The notes under the pieces were generated by a model. The model did no database searches and was not told where the DNA came from. It saw only the letters and a program-made list of their open reading frames with translations. A program made the position numbers and the translations under genes. From assembly GCF_014490485.1 (NCBI RefSeq), contig NZ_JACTVA010000002.1, positions 124,001 through 188,000 on the forward strand: DNA of 64,000 bases, written 5' to 3'. This DNA comes from Teichococcus aerophilus (GTDB lineage: Bacteria > Pseudomonadota > Alphaproteobacteria > Acetobacterales > Acetobacteraceae). Shown here one piece after another: positions 19,031 through 27,500 of the stretch. How positions within the stretch are numbered: position 1 is the stretch's first letter; every line of letters begins with the position of its first letter.

Positions 19031-19936
19031 ATGCTGCCCAGATTGCCGCCTCTTGTCGCGTTGCGCGCCTTCCATGCCCTGGCGGTGACCGGCAGCGTCC
19101 GCGCGGCGGGCGAGGCGCTCGGGGTGAGCCACACGGTCGTCTCCCGCCATGTGCGGAATTTGGAGCAGGCGCTGGGGGTGAAGCTGGTCAGTCCCGCCGG
19201 GCGCGGACTGCTGCTGACGGCCGAAGGCGCACGCTTCCAGGCCCGCATCGCGCCGCACCTGGCCGGGCTGGCGGAGGCGGCGTCCGACCTCTGGCGTCGG
19301 GGGCGGCGGTTGACCATCCGCTGCGTGCCGGGCTTCGCCAATGTCCGTGTGCTGCCACGCCTGCCGGATTTGCAGCGCCTGCTGCCGGAGCGGGAGGTGG
19401 TGCTGGAACCGCGCCTGTCCCGCTCCCGCCCCGTCGGCGTCGAGGTCGATGTCGAGGTGGTGTATCTGGAGCACCTGAATGTCGTGCCACCCCTGCGGGC
19501 GGAGCGGCTGGCGGTGCCGCGCGTGTTCCCGGTGATGACGCCGGAGTTGCGGGACCGCCAGCCCATCCGGCAGGTGGACGACCTGCTGCGCCTGCCGATG
19601 CTGCATGATGAGTCCATGGATCTCTGGCGCGCCTGGCTGCGGGCCATGCGGTCCCAGCTTCAGCCGCACGGGTCCTGCCTGGGTACGGCGCAACTGGCCA
19701 TCGATGCCGCCAGGCTGGGCCAGGGCGTCGCCTTGGCGAACGAGTTGCTGGTGGAGGATGACCTCCGCGCCGGCCGGTTGGTCGAGGCGATTCCGTCCGA
19801 GGTGCGACCCAAGAGCTATCACTTCCTGGCGGATGCGGGCCATTGGGCGGATGCCGACGTGACCGTCATCCGCGACTGGTTCCATGCCATGTGTCAGCCA
19901 GATGGTGCGTTTTTTGCACCAATGGATGGCAAATAG
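19031..19936 (+). CDS. LysR-family regulator, GcvA-like
   Basis: 301 residues. The N-terminal helix-turn-helix reads LRAFHALAVTGSVRAAGEALGVSHTVVSRHVRNLEQALGVKL (about residues 11-52), followed by a LysR effector domain. The opening LPPLVALRAFHALA is typical of the GcvA/AmpR-like subgroup. It stands between the divergent modABC operon and the downstream deacylase (68 bp ahead, same strand). The deacylase is the more likely target because of direction and proximity, but this is inference. Confidence 0.87.
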   Translation: MLPRLPPLVALRAFHALAVTGSVRAAGEALGVSHTVVSRHVRNLEQALGVKLVSPAGRGLLLTAEGARFQARIAPHLAGLAEAASDLWRRGRRLTIRCVPGFANVRVLPRLPDLQRLLPEREVVLEPRLSRSRPVGVEVDVEVVYLEHLNVVPPLRAERLAVPRVFPVMTPELRDRQPIRQVDDLLRLPMLHDESMDLWRAWLRAMRSQLQPHGSCLGTAQLAIDAARLGQGVALANELLVEDDLRAGRLVEAIPSEVRPKSYHFLADAGHWADADVTVIRDWFHAMCQPDGAFFAPMDGK

Positions 19937-20004
19937 CTGATTGTGCCGGGCGCCAGTCGGCCGATCATCCCGGCTATCGCTCGACGCAGGGAAGGCCGAA
20001 TCGC

Positions 20005-21285
20005 ATGATCGACGCAGCAACCGCCACACGCATCGCCGAGGCGGTGGACCAGAAGTTCGACGAGCAGATCGAGACCACGATCCGCTTCTCCGCCATCCCC
20101 AGCACACGGGGTGCCGAAGGGCCGACGCAGGACATGATGGCGGACCTGCTGCGCGCCCGCGGCTATTCCGTCGATGACTGGGCCCTGAAGGTCGAGGATA
20201 TCCAGTCCCTGCCGGATTTCGGGCCGATCGAGCATGACTTTTCCCAGGCGCGCACCGTGGTCGGCACGCTGCGGCCGGAGCAGGAGACCGGCCGCTCGCT
20301 GATTCTGCAGGGGCACTGCGACGTGGTGCCGGCGGGGCCGCTGGATATGTGGAACACGCCGCCCTTCAATCCGGTGATCCAGGATGGTTGGATGTATGGG
20401 CGCGGCGCCGGGGACATGAAGTCCGGCACGATCGCCGCCCTTTACGCGGTGGATGCGCTGCATGCGGCGGGGCTGAAGCTGAAGGGGCGGCTGCACTTCC
20501 AGTCGGTCATCGAGGAGGAGAGCACCGGGGCCGGCGCGCTTTCCACCCTGCAGCGTGGGTACCGCGCTGATTGCGCGCTGCTACCGGAACCCACGGCAGG
20601 CAGCATCACCGATATCTGCGTCGGCGTGATCTGGTTCCGCCTGCGGGTGCGGGGCGAGCCGGCGCATGTGGCCTATGCCAGCGAGGGCTCCAACGCCATC
20701 AAGGCGGCCTACCGGTTGATCCAGGGCCTGGAAGGGCTGGAAGCGGAGTGGAACCGCCGGGCAGAAAGCCATCCGCGCTACGGCAAGATGAACCACCCGC
20801 TGAACTTCAACCCCGGCATCATCCGGGGCGGTGACTGGGCCTCCTCGGTCCCGGCCTGGTGCGACCTCGATTGTCGCATCGGCATCCTGCCGGGCTGGGA
20901 TGTCGATGCCTGCCGGCAGGAGATTACCGACTGCGTGAAGGCCGCGGCGGCGAAGGACCCGTTCATGGCCAACAGCCCGCCGGAAGTGGTGTGGTCTGGC
21001 TACCTCTCGCACGGCTATGAGCTGAAGGATGCCGATGAGTCGGTGTCAGTGCTCCGCGAGGCACATGCCGCGATCACCGGCGGCGAGCTGGTCAGCCGGG
21101 CCGGGACAGGGCTGAACGATGCCCGCTTCTACAGCCTGTATTACGACATCCCCGCTTTCTGCTACGGCCCGAAGGCCGAGAAGATCCACGGCTTCAACGA
21201 ACGGGTGGAGATTCAGTCCATTCGCGACACCACCAAGGCCATCGCCCTGTTCGTGGCCAATTGGTGCGGCGTCGAGCCCGCCTGA
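20005..21285 (+). CDS. M20-family ArgE/DapE-type deacylase
   Basis: 426 residues. Metal-site motifs are clear: LQGHCDVVP with the first His/Asp, WMYGRGAGDMKSGTIAAL with the bridging Asp, and SVIEEESTGAGAL with the catalytic Glu pair. A dimerisation domain occupies about residues 215-330. This is the ArgE/DapE/acetyl-Lys-deacetylase branch, a di-zinc amidase acting on N-acyl amino acids; the exact substrate is open. The start MIDAATATR was chosen because earlier in-frame codons lie inside the LysR gene. A strong hairpin ends the unit. Confidence 0.87.
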   Translation: MIDAATATRIAEAVDQKFDEQIETTIRFSAIPSTRGAEGPTQDMMADLLRARGYSVDDWALKVEDIQSLPDFGPIEHDFSQARTVVGTLRPEQETGRSLILQGHCDVVPAGPLDMWNTPPFNPVIQDGWMYGRGAGDMKSGTIAALYAVDALHAAGLKLKGRLHFQSVIEEESTGAGALSTLQRGYRADCALLPEPTAGSITDICVGVIWFRLRVRGEPAHVAYASEGSNAIKAAYRLIQGLEGLEAEWNRRAESHPRYGKMNHPLNFNPGIIRGGDWASSVPAWCDLDCRIGILPGWDVDACRQEITDCVKAAAAKDPFMANSPPEVVWSGYLSHGYELKDADESVSVLREAHAAITGGELVSRAGTGLNDARFYSLYYDIPAFCYGPKAEKIHGFNERVEIQSIRDTTKAIALFVANWCGVEPA

Positions 21286-21294
21286 GGCGAATTG

Positions 21295-21327
21295 CGGGCG
21301 CTCTCTGCATGGAGAGCGCCCGTTTCT
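21295..21327. terminator. Intrinsic terminator after the deacylase gene
   Basis: An 11-bp stem (CGGGCGCTCTC / GAGAGCGCCCG) with a 6-nt loop is followed by TTTCT, 10 bp downstream of the stop. It separates the deacylase gene from the convergent secretion operon. Confidence 0.8.
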
Positions 21328-21373
21328 GACTGCTTGCTTGCGGGATTCACGCCGCCAGTCGGGGCACGGCGCT

Positions 21374-22681
21374 TTAGTCTTCCCGGAACGCACGGGAGAC
21401 TTCATCCCAGAGCGGCCGGGTGAGGTAGGACAGCACGGTGCGGGAGCTGGTCTGCGCAAAGGTCTCCACCGGCATGCCCGGCAGCAGGCTGACCGACAGG
21501 CGTTGCAACTCGCCTTCCGCGAAGCTGATCCGCACCGGGTAGTATTGCAGGCCGGTGCGCTCGTCCGTCACCAGGTCGGCGGCGATCAGGCGCACCTTGC
21601 CGCGCAGTTCCGGCGTCGTCCGCTGGTTGAAGGCGGAGAGGCGCAGCATCGTCTCCTGCCCCGGCAGCAACTGATCGATATCCTGCGGCTGCACCTTGAC
21701 CTCGACGGACAGTTCATCGGCTTCCGGAATGATCAGCATGATCGCTTCCCCGGCGGCGATGACGCCACCCACGGTGTGCACGCGGGACTGGTGCACGACG
21801 CCATCCTGCGGCGCACGGATCTCGATCCGGTCCAGCTGATCCTGCGCGGCGATGCGGCGCTCGACCAGTTCGGAAATCTTGGCCTGCACCTCGCGCAGCT
21901 CGTTGGCGACTTCGCTGCGGAGATCCTGGTCGATCTGCAGGATCTGCAATTCGGTTTCGCTGATTCGCCCGCGGGCCTGGGCGATGCCGGAGATCAGCTG
22001 GCCACGCTCGCCACGCAGCCGCGTCTCCTCCCGCCGCAGCGCCATGACGCGGGTGATGGGCACCAGGTTCTGGCGCCAGAGCTGCTCCACGCCGCGCAAC
22101 TCGTTGCCGATGAGCGCGGTTTCGTCGGCCTTGGCATCGGCTTGCAGGCTGAGGCCGTCGATCTGCTCGCGCAGCTGCACGACGCGCTCCCGCAGCTGGG
22201 CGCGCTGGCCGTTGCGGGAGATCAGGCGATGCTCGAACAGCCGCCTTTCGCCGTGCAGCAGCTCCATGACGCCGGCTTCGGCGGCGCGTGCGGCCAACTC
22301 GGGCGGCATCGCCATCTCCGGCTGCCCGTCGCGTTCCGCCAGCAGGCGGGACTGGCGGGCGGCCAGTTCGTCGAGGTTCTTGGACACCATGGAGAGGCTG
22401 GCGCGGGTGACGGTCTGGTCCAGGCGGATGACAACGTCGCCACTACGGACCCGGTCACCCTCCCGCGCCAGGATCTCACCCACCACGCCTCCGGTGGGGT
22501 GCTGGACCTTCTTGGCGTTGCTCTGCACCACCACGGTGCCTTGCGCGACGACGGCGCCGGCAAGTTCCGTGGTGTAGGCCCAGCCGCCGACGCCGCCGAT
22601 CAGGGCGAGCGTCGCCAGCAGCGCGATGCGCGTGTGCCGGCGGATGGAACGGCGGGCGAGAGAGGTGGATTGCAGGATCAT
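21374..22681 (-). CDS. Type I secretion membrane fusion protein, HlyD/PrtE family
   Basis: 435 residues. One N-terminal membrane span (IALLATLALIGGVGGWAY, about residues 19-36) is followed by a biotinyl-lipoyl-like half (VVQSNAKKVQHPTGGVVGEILAREGDRVRSGDVVIRLD). A long coiled-coil hairpin covers about residues 100-290. The returning lipoyl and barrel segment (RAPQDGVVHQSRVHTVGGVI) precedes the C-terminal VETFAQTSSRTVLSYLTRPL motif common to HlyD-type adaptors. It should link the inner-membrane exporter to a TolC-like outer-membrane channel, which is not encoded nearby. Its ATG overlaps the exporter stop by four bases. Confidence 0.93.
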   Translation of the reverse strand: MILQSTSLARRSIRRHTRIALLATLALIGGVGGWAYTTELAGAVVAQGTVVVQSNAKKVQHPTGGVVGEILAREGDRVRSGDVVIRLDQTVTRASLSMVSKNLDELAARQSRLLAERDGQPEMAMPPELAARAAEAGVMELLHGERRLFEHRLISRNGQRAQLRERVVQLREQIDGLSLQADAKADETALIGNELRGVEQLWRQNLVPITRVMALRREETRLRGERGQLISGIAQARGRISETELQILQIDQDLRSEVANELREVQAKISELVERRIAAQDQLDRIEIRAPQDGVVHQSRVHTVGGVIAAGEAIMLIIPEADELSVEVKVQPQDIDQLLPGQETMLRLSAFNQRTTPELRGKVRLIAADLVTDERTGLQYYPVRISFAEGELQRLSVSLLPGMPVETFAQTSSRTVLSYLTRPLWDEVSRAFRED

Positions 22682-24432
22682 GACGCGGCTCCTCGGCCTT
22701 CGGCCGGTCTCATGATGGGCGCGGCCGGGGCGCTGGGCAGGCCGGACGCGGGCACCGGACGCAGGGTCTTGTTGAAGACCTCATCCTTCGGCCCGAAGGC
22801 CTGGACGCGCCCGTCACCGACGATCATCACCAGGTCGACGCCCGCCAGTGCGCTGGGCCGGTGGGCGATGATGACAACGATGCCGCCGCGTGCGCGGACG
22901 TTCTCGACCGCGCGGGTCAGGGCCTGCTCGCCACGAGCGTCGAGGTTGGAATTCGGCTCGTCCAGCACCACCAGGAATGGGTCGCCGTACAGGGCGCGGG
23001 CCAGGGCGATGCGCTGGCGCTGGCCGCCGGAAAGCGCCGCACCGCCTTCGCCGATCTGTGTCTCGTAGCCTTCCGGCAATTGCAGGATCAGGTCGTGGAC
23101 GTCGGCGGCCATGGCGGCGGCGATAATGGCCTGGGGCGTGGCTTCATCGTCGAAGCGCGCGATGTTCTGGGCGACGCTGCCGCCGAACAGCTCCACATCC
23201 TGCGGCAGGTAGCCAAGATGCGTACCGAGATGCTCGGACTGCCATTGTTCCAGCGCCGCGCCATCCAGCCGCACCTTGCCGCGCCAGGCCGGCCAGACGC
23301 CGACGAGCAGGCGCGCCAGGGACGACTTGCCGGACGCGCTGGGACCGATGATGCCGAGCCCGCTGCCTGCCTGCAGCTGGAAAGAGACTTCCTGGATGGT
23401 CGGGCGCTGCGTGCCAGGGGCGCCGGTGCTGGCCTGCTCCACCGTCAGCATCGCCTTCGGCGCGGGCAGTTGCAGCGGAGGCTCCTGCTGGCCGCTGGCT
23501 TCCATCAAGGTGTTGAGGCGCTTCCAACCCTGCCTGGCCGTGGCGAAGCCCTTCCAGTTGGCGATGGCCAACTCGACTGGCGCCAGGGCGCGCGAGGTCA
23601 GGATGGAAGAGGCGATCATGATGCCGCCGCTGGCTTCGCCCTTGATGGTGAGGTAGGCGCCGACGGCGAGCACGATGGATTGCAGCAGGAGGCGCAGGAC
23701 TTTCGAGGTGGCGCCGAAGCCGCCCGAGACGTCCGAGGTGCGCTGCTGGAGGGAAAGGTAGCGGGCATTCGCATCGCCCCAGCGCCGACCGATGCGCCGG
23801 CCCATGCCGAGTGCCTTCACGACCTCGGCGTTGCGGCGCGCGGATTCGGCGATGCCGTTGCGCTGGACCGCGGCGCCGACGGCTTCGCGCGTCGAGCTGC
23901 GGGTAAGAACTTCGGTCAGCAAGGTGAACACGATCAGCAGCGCGGCGCCAGCGCAGGCGACGATGCCGATCAGCGGATGGAAGGCGAAGCAGATGATGAG
24001 GTAGAGCGGCATCCACGGCAGGTCGAACAACGCCGTGGGGCCGCTGCCGGCCAGGAAGGCCCGCAACTGATCGAGGTCCCGCAACGGTTGTTGCCCGATG
24101 TCCTTGCCGGCGGTGAACGGCGCCTTGAGCAGCGCCTGCAACACCGGCTGGCTGAGATCCTCGTCCAGCGCCGCGCCGGCGCGGGACAGGATGCGTGTGC
24201 GCAGGATGTCGAACAGGCCCTGGAAGGCATAGAGCACCACCAGGATGACGGACAGGCCGATCAGTGTCGGCACCGATCGGCTGGGCACGACCCTGTCATA
24301 GACCTCCAGCATGAACACCGAGCCGGACAGGTACAGGATGTTGATCAAGCCGCTGAGAACCGCCACGCCCAGCAGGGCGCCACGACAGGAAGCGAAGACG
24401 CTGGGCCGGCGGGTGGGAAGTAAGCTGGACAT
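22678..24432 (-). CDS. Type I secretion ABC exporter, PrtD family
   Basis: 584 residues. The N-terminal half has about six membrane spans and the PrtD-type opening GVAVLSGLINILYLSGSVFMLEVYDRVVPSRS. No C39 peptidase or C39-like domain precedes it, so leader-peptide processing is not expected. The ATPase domain has Walker A GPSASGKSS (about residue 357), signature LSGGQRQRIALARALYG, Walker B FLVVLDEPNSNLD and the His of IIAHRPSA. The gene lies 113 bp after the giant surface-protein gene on the same strand and is very likely its dedicated exporter. Confidence 0.94.
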   Translation of the reverse strand: MSSLLPTRRPSVFASCRGALLGVAVLSGLINILYLSGSVFMLEVYDRVVPSRSVPTLIGLSVILVVLYAFQGLFDILRTRILSRAGAALDEDLSQPVLQALLKAPFTAGKDIGQQPLRDLDQLRAFLAGSGPTALFDLPWMPLYLIICFAFHPLIGIVACAGAALLIVFTLLTEVLTRSSTREAVGAAVQRNGIAESARRNAEVVKALGMGRRIGRRWGDANARYLSLQQRTSDVSGGFGATSKVLRLLLQSIVLAVGAYLTIKGEASGGIMIASSILTSRALAPVELAIANWKGFATARQGWKRLNTLMEASGQQEPPLQLPAPKAMLTVEQASTGAPGTQRPTIQEVSFQLQAGSGLGIIGPSASGKSSLARLLVGVWPAWRGKVRLDGAALEQWQSEHLGTHLGYLPQDVELFGGSVAQNIARFDDEATPQAIIAAAMAADVHDLILQLPEGYETQIGEGGAALSGGQRQRIALARALYGDPFLVVLDEPNSNLDARGEQALTRAVENVRARGGIVVIIAHRPSALAGVDLVMIVGDGRVQAFGPKDEVFNKTLRPVPASGLPSAPAAPIMRPAEGRGAAS

Positions 24433-24497
24433 CGGAGTGCCTCGGTGAGATTTCGCCGGCGTGGTGGAAGCACCGGCTGAACCTGGTCTTTCAGGGA

Positions 24498-24528
24498 GGC
24501 GTCACCGGGACGAGGTCCCGATGACGCC
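24498..24528 (-). promoter_or_regulatory. Stem-loop between giant gene and exporter genes
   Basis: A 14-position stem (GGCGTCA-C-CGGGAC / GTCCCG-A-TGACGCC, one mismatch, 3-nt loop) lies 18 bp after the giant gene's stop on the transcribed strand. There is no T-run. It could act as a leaky terminator or 3' stabiliser, giving more substrate than exporter mRNA. Confidence 0.5.
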
Positions 24529-24545
24529 AGTTCCGAGCCTCGCCT

Positions 24546-27500
24546 TCAGCTCAGCGGGTTCGCGTCGGGGTCGCGCAGGGCGGCCTCGTCGAGCACCAGG
24601 ATGTCCATGGGCACGTCCGCGACCTCGGCCATCTGGTAGGCCGCTGCCGGCTCCGTCGCGTCGGGGGGCGTGATGTCCTGCGGCTCCTGCTGCAAGCCGG
24701 CCGCGGAGAACAGGAACATCGCGTCGTCCTCGGCCACCGAAGCCGCCATCAGGGCGGGCTGCGGCGCGGAGAGGCTGAAGGACTTCAGATCCATCGAGCC
24801 ACCAGAGAAAGCCAAGCGCACCGTCTGCACGCCGGCTTCCAGGTCGACCTGGGTGGCCCCCGTCTGCTGGAACGTCGTCCAGCCACCGGAGAAGCCGACA
24901 GGAACCGGCGTTGCGGCTTCGTAGACCGCACCGGCCTTCTCGAAGGTCGCCGTGATGGCGCGGCCGGTGGTCTGCTCGCCCAGCGCGGTGAGGAAGGACA
25001 GGTTGTAGGTCCCGCTCTGAGCGACGTTGATGGTGTATTCCACCCACTCGCCATTCGCGATCCAGCCGATGGCCGAGTTGTTGCCGACGATGTCGACACC
25101 CTCGTTCCGGCCGGCCGTGCCGCCTTCATCCACGTTGGGCGTGGTGTCGTTATAGGCGACGCCCTGACCACCAAGGTCGAACAGCGCGGCGTTGACCACC
25201 ACTCCGGCTGTGCCCACCGCGATGGGCGTACCGCCGAACGGCGTCTGCACCGGCCCGGTCGGCACGTAGTCGAAGGTGAAGGAGCGGAGGTCGAGCAGGT
25301 AGGCGGAGCCCGCCTGCGGCGTGCCGCTGAAGGCCAGCCGGATCGTCTGCAGGCCAGCAGCGAGCGACAGTTCCACCGGAGCCGTCGCCTGGAACGGGGC
25401 GTTGCTGAAGCTGGTGCCACCATCCTGCAGCGCCACGGTCGCCAGCGTCGCCCCGCCAGCCAGCGAGACCGCGACGGTCGCGTTGCTGAGCGGCGTCTTC
25501 GCCATCAGGCTGAGCTTGTAGGTGCCGCTCTGCGCGACGTTGATGGTGTACTCGATCCACTCGCCCGGCAGCACGTGGCCGATGTCGTTCTGCGTGCCGA
25601 CGGTCTCGACCGCGTCGTTCGGACGGAACGTGGTCCCGCCGTCCTTGCCGGGGTTGTCGTTATAGGCAACGCCCTGGCCGCCCGTATCGTAGTTGGAGGC
25701 ATCGACGGTGAGCGTACCGGCCGTGAAGCTGGGCGCGATGCCGCCGTAGGGTGCCTGCTGGCCGGGGGACGGCGTGGTGTCGAAGAAGTTTACCGTGCCG
25801 TCGTTGTCGGTATCCGTCTGCAGGGCATCGATGACGCCGTCATTATTGGCATCCTGAACGCCAGAGGGGTCGTAGGCCTTGACGTTCTTAATGACGAACA
25901 TGTGGTCGTTGTAGTCGTAGTTGCCGGCGCCCGGGTAATCCTGGATGCCGATATAGGTGCCCTCGATCACCGCGCCGTTGGCATCCAGAGCCTTGAAGAA
26001 ACGGATCAGGTGGCCCTGGTTGTCGCCGACGAGCTGCCCGAAATTCGGATCAATCTTGTTGATCTCGGGGTCGCTCCACGACGCGTAGGTCGGCCGGCCA
26101 TCGACCGAGATGTACAGGCCGAACGGCCCGTTCTGGTTGATAGTGGCGCGGGCAACATTGGCTCCGGCCCCGGCGCCGGCGACCAGCTGGTCGGGCAGCA
26201 CGGTCTGCCCCTGCTGGTCGTCATTGGCGAAGAGCGGCGTGACCTGGGATGAGGTCAGGCCATGGAAGCCAAGCCGGGCGACGTTGCCCTGGTTCAGGAA
26301 GGCGGCGATCTGGATCACCTCGATCGCCTTGCCGGTGTCGAGGCGCTGCAGGTAGGGCAGCAGGACCTCGTCACCGATGGTCTCGACGACGCCACCACCG
26401 GCCAGCTCACCCTGGGCGACGTCGGTGGAGTAGCCGAAAGCCTCGACGATCTGCGCGACGCTGGGCTCCGAGTTGTTCTCGGAGAACTCCTGCGCCAGGC
26501 CGGCCAGGGCGATGACCTTGGTGCCCTGGGCGAAGTCGTCCGACCGGATGGTCAGCGTGGACTTGTAGAGATCCGCACCGGCCGTCGTGCCGGCATGGAT
26601 GCCGACGAAGCGCACGGTGATGGTCGCGCTGGCACCGGCGGCGATGGAGGCGGGCGGGGTGCCGACGATCTGGAAGGCCGGGTCGCCCACCGTGATGCTG
26701 GCAATGTTCAGCGCGACGAAGCCATCGTTCTTCAGCGTGAAGGTGGCCTCGTTGCGGAAGGCCTGCGACGCGTTCACCGGGTTGTCGATATTGGTGAAGA
26801 CGAGGCGCTGGTCAGCGGCCGCATCGTCCAGGCCCTGGACGGTGAGCAGCTGGCCGAAGCCGACCGGCGTGATCCCTTCGATCAGGATCATGTTGTCGTT
26901 ATAATCGTAGTTGATGCCGGTGTAGTCCATCACCGCCAGGAAGACGTTCGGGATGGCGTTCCCGGCCTGGTCCACCGCCTGGAACACGCGATGCGTGTAG
27001 CCGCGCTGGATCCCTTCCGTGCCGGCCGGCGGGGTGCCGCCGCCATTCGGGTTGAGGCGCGGGTCGGTCGAGAGCCCGGCGATGGACATGCCGAAGATCT
27101 CGTTGCCGACCCAGGCATCCGGGATCGTGCTGTTGGTGATGTTGGCCGTCGCGAAGTTGCCGTTGCCCAGCAGTGGCAGGATGCTCTGGTTCTGGTTGCC
27201 GCCGTGGTTCCAGAGCTGGACCTGCTGGCCCTTGTTGCCCGGGTTGTGGATGCCGAAGGTGGCGCCGCCATCGCCATGGAAGGCGGCGATATGCGTGACC
27301 TTCACCGCGCTGTAGCCATCCGCGATGCGCCAGTAGGGCGACATCACCTCGGTGGAGTCCAGCGGCCGGTACAGGTCGAAATCATCGAGGATGGAGCTCT
27401 CGCCACCACCGCGGGTGCTGAGGCCCTCGATGACATTGCCAAAGCCGAAGATCTTCCAGACCTCGTTGATGTTGGGCTCCTGGCCGCCCTCGTCCCGCGC

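Noticed and set aside
21119-24423. Long + strand frames opposite the secretion genes (21119-23068, 22861-24423)
   Set aside because: Opposite strand encodes complete HlyD- and PrtD-family proteins with all motifs; these frames are low-complexity shadows.
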